Position numbers and translations under genes: made by a program. Below, in pieces: positions 18,161 through 26,186 of a DNA stretch of 64,000 bases. Under the pieces are notes generated by a model. That model saw nothing but the letters and a program-made list of their open reading frames with translations, was not told the origin of the DNA and made no database searches. The DNA comes from PALSA-612 sp963711315 (GTDB taxonomy: Bacteria; Actinomycetota; Thermoleophilia; Gaiellales; Gaiellaceae). Position 1 is the first letter of the stretch. Every line of letters starts with the position of its first letter. The stretch lies in assembly GCA_963711315.1 (NCBI GenBank), contig CAVQDQ010000003.1:434001-498000 (forward strand). Reading direction: 5' to 3'.

Positions 18161-18192
18161 GTGCTAACTGTACGCGCTGTACGATCGCGCTC
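18161..18192. promoter_or_regulatory. 32-bp divergent promoter between Mo-hydroxylase maturation and structural genes
   Basis: Two TAnnnT boxes face opposite ways. TACGAT at 18180-18185 is 7 bases before the plus-strand GTG at 18193. TACAGT (complement of 18167-18172) is 6 bases before the minus-strand GTG at 18160. A direct repeat CTGTACG-CG-CTGTACG spans 18168-18183 and could bind a regulator that controls both arms. Both transcripts would be leaderless. No clear -35 boxes. Confidence 0.5.
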
Positions 18193-18960
18193 GTGAGTCG
18201 CGAACTGGACGTGATGATCCCGACCACACCCGACGAGGCGGTTGCCGCCTTCGGCGAGGGCGACGGCATCACCGTGCTCGCCGGCGGAACGATCGTCATG
18301 CCGGAGCTCACGCACGGCCGCGTAAAACCCGGGAAAGTGCTCATGCTCGGCCGCAGCGGCCTGGACAAGATCACGCGCGAAGGCGGGAAGGTGACGATCG
18401 GCGCCACGGTAGCCGTGAGCGAGCTGGAAGGGCTCGACGAGCCGCTCGCGAGCGCGGCGAAGCATGTCGCGGACGGCGAGATCCGCGCGCAGGCGACCGT
18501 CGGCGGGAACGTCTGCGCACCGCCGGGCAGCGACGCGCCGCGCGGCGATCTCCAGGCGCCGCTGATCGCGCTGGGCGCGCGCGTCCGCTCCGCGGGCTCG
18601 GGCGGTGAGCGCACGGAGCCCATCGAGGAGTTCCTGGCCGGCGGCCCGGCGGGACGCCTCATGCTCGACGTCTCCTACGACGACACCGACCGCAAGGCTG
18701 CCTACGCCGCAGCGTGGCGGCCACACACGCACCACTACTCGATCCTCGCCGTCGCCGCGACGAAGACCGGCGACGAGCTGCGCATCGCCGCTACGGGCGC
18801 GGGGCCGCACGCCGTCCGCCTTTCGTCTGCGGAGCAGAGCGGCGAGCCGAATGACGCCTTGAACGACGTCGACCCGCCGGACGACGCTCTCGCCTCGGCG
18901 TGGTATCGCCAGACCGTCCTGCCCACGCTCGTGACGCGAGCGCTTGCCGATCTCTCCTGA
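18193..18960 (+). CDS. FAD-binding subunit of a molybdenum hydroxylase (CoxM/NdhF-like)
   Basis: 255-residue electron-transfer subunit. FAD contacts: TVLAGGTIVMPELTHGRVKP and the second motif RAQATVGGNVCAPPGSDAP. The C-terminal CO-dehydrogenase flavoprotein domain is recognisable but short. GTG start at 18193; an ATG at 18214 (MIPTTPDEAVAAF) is a possible alternative. First gene of the plus-strand structural operon FAD, 2Fe-2S, Mo-L, Mo-M. It passes electrons from the FeS subunit to NAD+ or another acceptor. Confidence 0.88.
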   Translation: MSRELDVMIPTTPDEAVAAFGEGDGITVLAGGTIVMPELTHGRVKPGKVLMLGRSGLDKITREGGKVTIGATVAVSELEGLDEPLASAAKHVADGEIRAQATVGGNVCAPPGSDAPRGDLQAPLIALGARVRSAGSGGERTEPIEEFLAGGPAGRLMLDVSYDDTDRKAAYAAAWRPHTHHYSILAVAATKTGDELRIAATGAGPHAVRLSSAEQSGEPNDALNDVDPPDDALASAWYRQTVLPTLVTRALADLS

Positions 18961-18973
18961 GGAGGCCGACCGG

Positions 18974-19489
18974 ATGCAACTGAACGTCAACGGAGTCGAC
19001 CATGAGATCAAAGCCCCACTGCTCACGCCGCTGCTGCACGTGCTGCGTGAGGAGCTCGGCATCACGAGCCCGAAGGCCGGCTGCCAGCAGGGCGGCTGCG
19101 GCTCGTGCACCGTGCTGATCGACGGCGAGCCGCGCCGAGCGTGCCTGCTGCCGGTGGCCGCCGTCAACGGCGCCACGGTGACGACGTTAGAGGGCATCGG
19201 CACTCCGGACCGACTGGCACCGATCCAACAGGCCTTCGTCCACCACTACGGCATGCAATGCGGCTTCTGCACGCCGGGCATCCTGCTCGCGGCGCATGCT
19301 CATATCGAGCGCGGCGGCGGAGACGACCAGGCGTCCATCTCCGAGTCCCTCGCGGGGCATGTCTGCCGCTGCACGGGGTACGTGAAGATCCTCGCCGCCG
19401 TCGGCGCAGCCGCCCGCGGTGAGAGCTTCGATCTGACGATGACGTCAGGCACGCCGACGACCACATTCGTGCCAGGAGCCACAGAATGA
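18974..19489 (+). CDS. 2Fe-2S subunit of a molybdenum hydroxylase (CoxS/NdhS-like)
   Basis: 171-residue iron-sulfur subunit with two 2Fe-2S clusters. Plant-type cluster: Cys37, Cys42, Cys45, Cys57 (AGCQQGGCGSC and RRACLLP). C-terminal cluster: Cys96, Cys99, Cys131, Cys133 (MQCGFCTPG, VCRCTGY). GGAGG ribosome site before the ATG. It overlaps the next gene by ATGA. The roughly 20-residue tail after the second cluster is unusual but common in actinobacterial copies. Confidence 0.92.
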   Translation: MQLNVNGVDHEIKAPLLTPLLHVLREELGITSPKAGCQQGGCGSCTVLIDGEPRRACLLPVAAVNGATVTTLEGIGTPDRLAPIQQAFVHHYGMQCGFCTPGILLAAHAHIERGGGDDQASISESLAGHVCRCTGYVKILAAVGAAARGESFDLTMTSGTPTTTFVPGATE

Positions 19490-20856
19490 AGGCCGTCGGC
19501 GCACGGCTTCCGCGCTACGACGGCGTGGCCCACGTCACGGGTCGGACGACATTCGTCGATGACGTCCGCGTCCCGGGCACGCTGTGGGCGAAGGCACTGC
19601 GCTCGCCGGTTCACCACGCAGACGTCACGCGCCTCGACACATCCAAGGCCGAAGCGATGCCCGGTGTCCACGCGGTGATCACGCACGCCGACGTGCCGCT
19701 GCTCGAGTACGGGCACCTGTCCGGCCTCGGCATCCCCGCCGACGAGCCCCTACTCGCGAAGGACGACGTCCGCTACAAGGGCCAGCCGATCGCGGTCGTC
19801 GCCGCTGACGACGAGGAGACGGCGATGGCGGCAGTTGAGGCGATCGAGATCGACTTCGCGGAAAAGCCCGCGTTCTTCGACGTCCGCCTCGCAGCCGATC
19901 CCGACGCGCCCGTCATCCACCACTGGGGCAACTGGTACCCGCATTTCGAAGGCGAGATGGACCGGCGGCAGATCCGCAAGGGCAACATCGACGAGGCTTT
20001 TGAGCAGGCAGACCTGATCGTCACGGGCGTCTACCGACCTGCCGCCATCGAGCACTGCCCACTCGAGACCCAGGTCTGCCTGTGCGTCCCCGAGCCGGAT
20101 GGCCGCCTGACCATCTACACGTGCTCCCAGGCGCTGTACTTCTCGATGGGCGTCGTGGCCGCGCACCTCGAAGTGCCGCTGAACAAGCTCAAGCTCGTCG
20201 GCGGGACGGTCGGCGGCGGCTTCGGCGGCAAAGTGGACACCGCGACCGAGACGATGAGCGCGCTCCTCGCCGTGAAGTCCGGCCGGCCCGTCAAGTGGCG
20301 CTGGACTCGCGAGGAGGAGTTCCTCTGCTCGTCGACGCGAGCGGCTTGGCACATGGAGATCGCAGACGCAGTCACGAGCGACGGCTGGATCCTCGGCCGC
20401 AAGATGCTCACGCTCCACGACTCGGGCGCATACGCGCGCTTCTCCCCGTACGGGCTCACGAAGCACTCGTTCCACCACACGGGCGCATACACGATCCCCA
20501 ACCTCTCGTTCGACGGCTACGTCGTGTTCACGAACCGCACGCCATCGACGGCGATGCGCGGCTTCGGCGTCACGTCGGTGTCGTTCGCCGTCGAGACGCA
20601 CATGAATCGCATCGCCGCCGAGCTGGAGATGGACCCCTTCGAGATCCGCCTCAAAAACGCGAACCGCATCGGCGACACGTCACCAAACGGCGTCGTCTAC
20701 ACCGACCCGTCGACCGTCCAGACGATCCACGTCATGGCAGACGAGGTTGGGCACGAGCTCTCGGCCGACTACCGAATTATGACCCGCGGCCCGCGTGAGG
20801 GCGAGCTGCTGCCCGACCATCTGCTGGCGCAAGTCGGCAACCCGGAGGCTCACTGA
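19486..20856 (+). CDS. Molybdopterin subunit, N-terminal half (NdhL-like split large subunit)
   Basis: 456 residues, carrying the a/b-hammerhead (YDGVAHVTGRTTFVDDVRV) and the first molybdopterin-binding domain. LVGGTVGGGFGGKVDTATE near 240-258 and TAMRGFGVTSVSF near 355 are cofactor contacts. Normal XdhB/CoxL large subunits have about 770 residues in one chain; here the chain stops after the first Mo-binding domain. The stop overlaps the next gene's ATG (TGATG), so the split is a designed two-gene arrangement, not a frameshift. The sizes match the two Mo subunits of bacterial nicotinate dehydrogenase (NdhL about 50 kDa, NdhM about 37 kDa). Substrate is uncertain. Confidence 0.88.
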   Translation: MKAVGARLPRYDGVAHVTGRTTFVDDVRVPGTLWAKALRSPVHHADVTRLDTSKAEAMPGVHAVITHADVPLLEYGHLSGLGIPADEPLLAKDDVRYKGQPIAVVAADDEETAMAAVEAIEIDFAEKPAFFDVRLAADPDAPVIHHWGNWYPHFEGEMDRRQIRKGNIDEAFEQADLIVTGVYRPAAIEHCPLETQVCLCVPEPDGRLTIYTCSQALYFSMGVVAAHLEVPLNKLKLVGGTVGGGFGGKVDTATETMSALLAVKSGRPVKWRWTREEEFLCSSTRAAWHMEIADAVTSDGWILGRKMLTLHDSGAYARFSPYGLTKHSFHHTGAYTIPNLSFDGYVVFTNRTPSTAMRGFGVTSVSFAVETHMNRIAAELEMDPFEIRLKNANRIGDTSPNGVVYTDPSTVQTIHVMADEVGHELSADYRIMTRGPREGELLPDHLLAQVGNPEAH

Positions 20857-21971
20857 TGGCCAGACACAAAGGAAGGGGCTATTCCTCGATCGAGTACCCG
20901 ACGGGCATGAACCAGAACGGCGACCCGTCGCAGGCATGGATCAAGATCAAGCCCGACGGCCGTGTCGACGTCTTCTCGGGAACAGCCGACATCGGCAACG
21001 GCTCGAAGACGATCCAGACCCAGATCGTCGCCGAGGCGCTGGGCGTCCCGTACGAGTGGATCACGTACGACAACTCGAACACCGACTCGTCGCCGCTCTG
21101 CACCGGGACGTTCGCCTCCCGCGCGACGTTCGTCGCCGGCAACGCCGTGCGGAAGGCCGCGCTCTCGGCGCGCGAAAAGCTGCTCGAGATCGCCGGGAAG
21201 GAGCTCGAGATCGACCCATCCGACCTCGACGTTGTCGACGGCGAGGTGATCGCCAAGGGCGCGCCGCAGAAGAAGATCTCGGTGCCCGACGTCGCAGCCG
21301 CGGCCACGTGGGGATATGGCGAGCTGATCACCGGCACCGGCGCGCAGCTGAAGCCGTTGGTGCCCATCGAGGATCCGGAGACGGGTGCAGTCGATTCACC
21401 GCCCCACTCCGCCATCTCGTACGCCACCTGCGCCGCCGAGGTCGAGGTCGACGACGAGACCGGTGAGGTGCACGTTACGCACCTCTGGCAGTGCTTCGAC
21501 GTCGGCCGGGCCATCAACCCAACGCTCGTCGAGGGGCAAATCGAAGGCGGCGGCATCATGGGACTCGGCCTCGCGGTGCTCGAGACGTGCTACCCGTACT
21601 ACCCCAGCGTGGAGCACCGCGGAAGCGAGTTCGGCGCCTACGTCGCGCCCGGCATCGAGAACCTCCCCCAGGTGGAGACGATTCTCATCGAGAACCCGTC
21701 GGCCGACGGCCCGTTCGGGGCGAAAGGGATCAGCGAGATGGCCAACAACCCGCAGCCGCCCGCGATCGCCGCGGCCGTCTACGACGCGATCGGCGTCTGG
21801 GTGACGGAGCTGCCGATCTCGCCCGAGCGCGTGCTGAAGGCCTTGCAGCGCAAGGCCGCGGGCCAGGCCGGCCCGAAGCGTGAGGGGAAGGTCGTCGCGT
21901 TCGACGAGGAGCTATCGGTGAACGCGGTCTCGCACGCGGACTCGAGATTCCGCTTCGAAGTTCCCGCGTGA
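20856..21971 (+). CDS. Molybdopterin subunit, C-terminal half (NdhM-like split large subunit)
   Basis: 371 residues, the second molybdopterin-binding domain. KPDGRVDVFSGTADIGNGSK binds the pterin. CTGTFASRATFVAGNAV and EGQIEGGGIMGLGLAVLE are typical strands. The invariant catalytic Glu lies in PFGAKGISEMANNP near residue 294. Its own ATG overlaps the upstream stop, so both halves should be made in equal amounts. Together with the FAD and 2Fe-2S proteins it gives a four-subunit hydroxylase. The C-terminal 30 residues after the domain are low in conservation. Confidence 0.88.
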   Translation: MARHKGRGYSSIEYPTGMNQNGDPSQAWIKIKPDGRVDVFSGTADIGNGSKTIQTQIVAEALGVPYEWITYDNSNTDSSPLCTGTFASRATFVAGNAVRKAALSAREKLLEIAGKELEIDPSDLDVVDGEVIAKGAPQKKISVPDVAAAATWGYGELITGTGAQLKPLVPIEDPETGAVDSPPHSAISYATCAAEVEVDDETGEVHVTHLWQCFDVGRAINPTLVEGQIEGGGIMGLGLAVLETCYPYYPSVEHRGSEFGAYVAPGIENLPQVETILIENPSADGPFGAKGISEMANNPQPPAIAAAVYDAIGVWVTELPISPERVLKALQRKAAGQAGPKREGKVVAFDEELSVNAVSHADSRFRFEVPA

Positions 21972-22357
21972 CGTCGCCGTTTCGGACCTGGAACGGCGTC
22001 GAGGCGTTCCAGATCTTCCCCACGGTGCAGATCCACGCCATCGGCGGCGACCAGGCGCTCATGTGCCGCGTCGTCTACGAGCCCGGCACGACCGTGCCGC
22101 GCCACGCGCACGAGCACACGGAGCAGCTGATGGTCATCATCGAAGGTGACGTGACGATGACGATCGGCGACGAGACGCGAACCCTCGGCCCCGGCGACGT
22201 GGCCGTCGTCAACCGCGGCATCGAGCACGAGCTCCACACGGAGGGAGGGCTCGTCTTCTTCGAGGCGCTCGCGCCCGTGCCGCTCGACCACGTGCCCGAC
22301 CGCGAGCGTGACCTCGTCCTCGGCGCCGACGCGGGCGCCGGCCACGTCGAGCGGTAG
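21968..22357 (+). CDS. Cupin-domain protein at the end of the Mo-hydroxylase operon
   Basis: 129-residue cupin. Motif 1 TVPRHAHEHTEQLMVIIEG has the His-His-Glu metal set; motif 2 GDVAVVNRGIEHELH has the fourth His. The GTG start overlaps the NdhM-like stop (GTGA), so it is part of the operon. It may process the hydroxylation product or sense it; the sequence does not tell which. Confidence 0.8.
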   Translation: MTSPFRTWNGVEAFQIFPTVQIHAIGGDQALMCRVVYEPGTTVPRHAHEHTEQLMVIIEGDVTMTIGDETRTLGPGDVAVVNRGIEHELHTEGGLVFFEALAPVPLDHVPDRERDLVLGADAGAGHVER

Positions 22358-22361
22358 CGCG

Positions 22362-22784
22362 ATGGACGTCACCCTCCTCCTCTGCGACTTCGCCGAGGCC
22401 GTCAACGGGAAGCTCTACGTCATGGGCGGCGGCTGGAACATCCTCTTCGCCCCCGGCCAACCCGTGACGATGTCGGTGGCGGCGGTGGTCGCCGTGCCGT
22501 GGGACCGGACGAACCAGTCGCACGAGCTGACGCTCGAGCTGCTGACCGACGACGGCCAGGCGGTCGAGATCGATGGGCAGACAGTCGCGGTCACGGGAGA
22601 GTTCGAGCTCGGTCGCCCGCCGGGCATCAAGCCGGGCAGCTCGCAGAACGCGCCCTTCGTCTGGACCTTCGCCGGTCTCGTGCTCGACGCCGGCGGCTAC
22701 GAGTGGAAGCTCACGATCGGCGGCGAGCCCGTGGAGAGCAGGCCGTTCATCGTGGCCCACCCGCCCGGCTACACGGCCGAGTAG
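22362..22784 (+). CDS. Small beta-rich protein (DUF6941-like)
   Basis: 140 residues with no catalytic motif. The opening MDVTLLLCDFAEAVNGKLYV and GGGWNILFAP are typical of a conserved actinobacterial family of unknown function, and the rest is alternating beta strands (HELTLELLTDDGQAV, YEWKLTIGGEPVESRPFIV). It starts 4 bases after the cupin gene. The family name is from memory of such openings and should be checked. Likely cytoplasmic, as there is no signal peptide. Confidence 0.6.
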   Translation: MDVTLLLCDFAEAVNGKLYVMGGGWNILFAPGQPVTMSVAAVVAVPWDRTNQSHELTLELLTDDGQAVEIDGQTVAVTGEFELGRPPGIKPGSSQNAPFVWTFAGLVLDAGGYEWKLTIGGEPVESRPFIVAHPPGYTAE

Positions 22785-22788
22785 AGCC

Positions 22789-23188
22789 GTGATCGTCGCC
22801 ATGCACGTCGCGGCCGGCGCGGCTGCCGGCGAGCTGATCGGCTCGCGCGCAGGCGCCGTCGCGGCGGGGCTCGCCCTGCACGGTCTCCAGGACGCCGTGC
22901 CGCACCACGACATCCCCTCGCACCGATTCGAGGCGATGTCGGGAGTAGCTCCTACTGGCGGTGCTCGCGCTCCGGCGCGGCCTCTTCGACCCGGCGGTGC
23001 TTGGAGGTGCCGCGTGCGCCGCGCCCGACCTCGAGCACGTGCTGCCCTTGCCGCGACCGGGCGGACGGGAGCTCTACCCCTCCCACCGCGTCGACGGCTG
23101 GCACAAGGAAGGCGGCGTCCCTGCGTGGGCGCAACTCGTCGCGGCGGGCGTTATCGTCGCCGCTCTGACACACCGACGAGGGGAGTAG
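22789..23188 (+). CDS. Small hydrophobic protein of unknown function (frameshifted)
   Basis: Unrecognised. GTG at 22789 or ATG at 22801 gives MHVAAGAAAGELIGSRAGAV, then HGLQDAVPHHDIPSHRFEAM, then in another frame LALRRGLFDPAVLGGAACAA and WHKEGGVPAWAQLVAAGVIV. The frames join near 22945 by a one-base error. About 133 residues, with perhaps three short membrane-associated helices and a His/Asp-rich loop (HGLQD, PHHD, PSHR) reminiscent of membrane metal-dependent hydrolase-like proteins. That resemblance is weak. Confidence 0.45.
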
Positions 23189-23190
23189 CG

Positions 23191-23394
23191 ATGCCGCTGA
23201 TCAGAGTCGAGCTGTTCGACTTCCGGATGAACGACGAGACGAGCGCGAAGCTCATCGCAGGGCTCACGGACGCGCTCTGCGAGGCGACCACGGAAGGCCT
23301 CCGCGAGCACACGTGGGTGATCGTCGAGGGACATTCACCCAAGAACTGGGGCGTCGGCGGCGCGCCCTGGCCGGTAGAGAAGACGCCGGACTAG
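23191..23394 (+). CDS. 4-oxalocrotonate tautomerase family protein
   Basis: 67 residues. After removal of Met the chain begins with Pro1 (PLIRVELFDFRMNDE), the catalytic base of the family; length and the EHTWVIVEGHSPKNWGVGG stretch agree. GAGGGGAG ribosome site before the ATG. Tautomerases act on 2-hydroxymuconate-like enols in aromatic ring cleavage. Arg residues near the end typical of 4-OT are not clear, so the substrate is open. Confidence 0.8.
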   Translation: MPLIRVELFDFRMNDETSAKLIAGLTDALCEATTEGLREHTWVIVEGHSPKNWGVGGAPWPVEKTPD

Positions 23395-23399
23395 CAAAG

Positions 23400-23909
23400 C
23401 TAGAGCAGCCGAAGCTCGACCGGCGCGGCGCCCGGCACGACCGCCGCCGTTTCGCGCGCGTGGAGCAAGGTCGTCTTCACGATCAGCTTCGCCCGCGCGA
23501 AGTTGTCCATCATCGTCGGCACGGGGCCGACTTCCTTGCCGAGCGCGTAGCCGGCCGCGTTCCGGCCGATCGCCCTGTACGACTCGAGCGTGTACAGCGG
23601 TGACATGCCAAAGAGCTCGAGATTGTCGAGCGGCTCGAGGTCGGCGCGATGGATGACGGCCGTGCCCTTCGACTGGATGCCTACCGAGATGCCCGAGCCC
23701 GACAGCGCTGCGCCGTCGTGACCGATGAACGCGACGTCGGCCGCACGCCTGACCCGGACGAGCCTCGGCTGTCCTCCAGCCTCTCGGACGCCCTCCTCGA
23801 GCGCGGCGAGGACGTCGGCATGCGCTAGCCCGTTGATCGTCCGCCGGATCACATCGCCGAACGCCGGGCCGACCGCGATCACCACTTCATCCGGCGCGTT
23901 CTCTATCAT
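23400..23909 (-). CDS. pduD: Diol/glycerol dehydratase medium subunit
   Basis: 169-residue medium subunit of adenosylcobalamin-dependent diol dehydratase. ENAPDEVVIAVGPAFGDVIR, GLAHADVLAALEEGVREAGG, SGSGISVGIQSKGTAVIHRA and LFGMSPLYTLESYRAIGRNA follow the family order. The medium subunit helps bind B12 base-on. ATG at 23909 overlaps the end of the large subunit gene by 23 bases. It is the last gene in a small-large-medium order, unlike the usual large-medium-small. Confidence 0.88.
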   Translation of the reverse strand: MIENAPDEVVIAVGPAFGDVIRRTINGLAHADVLAALEEGVREAGGQPRLVRVRRAADVAFIGHDGAALSGSGISVGIQSKGTAVIHRADLEPLDNLELFGMSPLYTLESYRAIGRNAAGYALGKEVGPVPTMMDNFARAKLIVKTTLLHARETAAVVPGAAPVELRLL

Positions 23910-25632
23910 TGGCAACGTGCAGCTCTTCCACCGCCCGCTCCGCGTCTTCATCCTCGTCGAAATCGCGTGGATCGATCGTATGTGGCAGCGACTGCAGCAG
24001 CTGCCAGCGCTCTGCATCGAGCACGTATCCGGTGCCCGGCCCGGAGTAGCGGTTCGGGTCGTTGACGGCCGACCTCACACCCCAGTCCTCGCCGATCACG
24101 GCCGAGGTCTGGAGATAGTCCGCGCAGACCCGTTGGCGCTGCATGCCGATGATCGCGGCAGCGACGTCGTCGAAGCCTGCGTCGTCGAGGGCGCGAGCGA
24201 CGTCGAGGCCGGAGATTCGCTCGTCGAGCACGCGGTCGGCGGCGGCGACGTCGGCGGCCCGGTCACGATCGGGCAGGTCGTCGCTCGAGTAGCCGCGCGT
24301 TGCTGCGTCCACCTCGGCATCGGACACCTCGGGGAATTCGAGGGCCGCGAACACCGCCTGCACGGCACGCGCGCCGCGCTCGCGGACACGCAGGGCTGCG
24401 TCCTCGGCGATCGGCTCGATCCCGGCGTCGACCTGCCAGTCGCGCTGCACGGTCAGCCACTCGTCGAGGTCGTCCGCGTCGTAGTTGCCGCCGCCGAACA
24501 TGTTGTCCTTGCGCGGCATCACGGAGTAGCCCGACGTGACGAAGTCGGTGCCGGGCAGCAGCTGTCCCATCAGCTTCGCGGTCTTGCGAACCTCCGAATG
24601 CGACGCGATAGCGTCGTTTCCGGACGCGACTTCCAGGTCGAGCCAGGCGGCGAGGAGGTTCTCCGCGAGGATCTCCCGCGTTCCGCCCGGAACGGCGAGC
24701 ACGAGCGCCACGCACGAGATGGACCCGTTCTGCACGCCCTGGGAGCCGGCAGCACGTACAGCCGCGAGGCACCGAGCCTCCAGGTAGAGCATCGACTTCC
24801 CCTGCGCGTGCCCCATCAGCGCCTCCGAGCCGCCGCCGGACGTGAACCGCACCTTCACGCCACGCGAGGCGTAGGCGGAAGCAAGGAACGCCTTCGACCA
24901 CGGCGTGTCGTCGCCGTCGACGAACACCGGCTCCGTGCCGTACACGGACAGCGTCTCGGCGTACGTCACGAGACCTTGCATGGCCAGCTGGAGGTTGCGG
25001 CGCTCCTCGACCGCGCACTGCGTCATGACACCGGGGCGGCCGGTCTGCGAGCCGACGAGCAGCGCGATCGCGTTGAGCGGCGCGTAGCGAGAGACGCCTA
25101 CCGTCGTCTCGAGCTCGGCAAAGCCGCGCGCCGCCGCCTCGGCGGCGTCCGCGGCCAGGAGGGCGGGGCTCTCTTTGAGATTCGTGACGTGCGCCTGGTT
25201 GGCCGGCGCGCGCCGGGCGCGAAGCTTCTTCAGCGCGAACATCATCTCGACCGGGTCGAGGCGGCTCACGATCCGTGCGAGCCGTGCGGGGGTCAGGCCG
25301 CGGCTCAACCGGACGAGCTCGTCCCGCGAGTGGTCGACGTCGACCAGGCGCCGCGCGAGCTCGTCGTCGGACAGCGCCGCCGCCTCCGACGCCGCCTCCA
25401 TGTCGATGCCCCGGCGCGCGATGAACGCGTCGAGCACGTCGAAGGCCTCCTCCCGCGTGCCGTCGATCTCGACGACCCGCCCGCCCTCGATCACGAGACT
25501 CGGCTCCGGATCGTCCGGGCCGTCCATCGCCACGAGCCCGAGCTCCGGATAAGGCGCGATCAGCAGCTCGCGCCGGAGCTCGCGCTTTTCCCGCGAGCGG
25601 AAGCGGCTAGAGCCCGTCGCGATCTCCTGCAA
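23887..25632 (-). CDS. pduC: Diol/glycerol dehydratase large subunit
   Basis: Catalytic TIM-barrel subunit, 581 residues from a TTG at 25632 (start uncertain; the family core begins at YPELGLVAMDGPDDPEPSLV). Characteristic blocks: LDPVEMMFALKKLRARRAPA, HVTNLKESPALLAADAAEAA, SGGGSEALMGHAQGKSMLYL, GNDAIASHSEVRKTAKLMGQ. It uses adenosylcobalamin radicals to convert 1,2-diols or glycerol to aldehydes. The TTG lies inside the small-subunit reading frame, so the genes overlap. No reactivating factor (DdrA/DdrB) or microcompartment shell gene is in the window. Confidence 0.88.
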   Translation of the reverse strand: MQEIATGSSRFRSREKRELRRELLIAPYPELGLVAMDGPDDPEPSLVIEGGRVVEIDGTREEAFDVLDAFIARRGIDMEAASEAAALSDDELARRLVDVDHSRDELVRLSRGLTPARLARIVSRLDPVEMMFALKKLRARRAPANQAHVTNLKESPALLAADAAEAAARGFAELETTVGVSRYAPLNAIALLVGSQTGRPGVMTQCAVEERRNLQLAMQGLVTYAETLSVYGTEPVFVDGDDTPWSKAFLASAYASRGVKVRFTSGGGSEALMGHAQGKSMLYLEARCLAAVRAAGSQGVQNGSISCVALVLAVPGGTREILAENLLAAWLDLEVASGNDAIASHSEVRKTAKLMGQLLPGTDFVTSGYSVMPRKDNMFGGGNYDADDLDEWLTVQRDWQVDAGIEPIAEDAALRVRERGARAVQAVFAALEFPEVSDAEVDAATRGYSSDDLPDRDRAADVAAADRVLDERISGLDVARALDDAGFDDVAAAIIGMQRQRVCADYLQTSAVIGEDWGVRSAVNDPNRYSGPGTGYVLDAERWQLLQSLPHTIDPRDFDEDEDAERAVEELHVANDRERAG

Positions 25633-26032
25633 GCAGCCCTCGCCTCGCGTACACGTCGATCGCCTCCCGCACGAACGCAGCGGACATCGGCGCCCCGGCC
25701 TCGTCAAGCCTCGCGGCCCAGGCTTCGAGCTCGACCTCACTGGAGCGGTGTGGCCGTAGCGCCGTGTAGATCTCGAGAATCGTGTCCGACGGGATGGTCG
25801 CCAGCTCAGCGGCGCGACGGAGATTGTCGCCCAGCGCTGCGCGCCCGACCGTCTCCGCCACGGCGGCCTGGCGGCGGAGGGTGTCCGGAGTCGCCCGCAG
25901 ATCTTCCCACGCGAGCCGTCCCTCGCGCATGGCTTCGACGCTCACGTCGTCAAGACGAAGGCCGGACGGCGTCGTTATCGCGTCCGGCCGCTTCTGGCCT
26001 AGCGGGTAGTCGGCAACGGGATCAGGAGCCAT
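25607..26032 (-). CDS. pduE: Diol/glycerol dehydratase small subunit
   Basis: 141-residue small subunit. YPLGQKRPDAITTPSGLRLD is a near-perfect family opening, with ADYPL just before it. RATPDTLRRQAAVAETVGRA, LGDNLRRAAELATIPSDTIL and EIYTALRPHRSS match the usual helices. It is the first gene of the dehydratase run. It is followed by overlap with the large subunit frame. No B12-riboswitch-like structure was recognised in the 154-base gap upstream. Confidence 0.9.
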   Translation of the reverse strand: MAPDPVADYPLGQKRPDAITTPSGLRLDDVSVEAMREGRLAWEDLRATPDTLRRQAAVAETVGRAALGDNLRRAAELATIPSDTILEIYTALRPHRSSEVELEAWAARLDEAGAPMSAAFVREAIDVYARRGLLAGDRDGL

Positions 26033-26186
26033 GCCCGCAGCTTACGTAGGCGAGCCTTCACCATCTATTATCCGGTGCGTCGTGACCGAAGTCGTGTCTC
26101 GACCGGGGGCGGCCGGTCTTCCTCTATCCCGCACGTCGGGCTGTGTGGGCATCGACCTCCAACGTTTAGAAAGGGCGTGAGAAACG

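Noticed and set aside
23725..26049. A 774-codon plus-strand open frame antisense to the diol dehydratase genes
   Set aside because: Its translation is Arg/His/Asp-rich with no recognisable domain. The minus-strand dehydratase subunits are clearly real; high-GC codon bias creates long antisense frames.
26033..26186. A B12 riboswitch before the diol dehydratase genes
   Set aside because: The 154-base gap is short for the element, and the conserved GCCACTG box and B12 core were not found on the minus strand.
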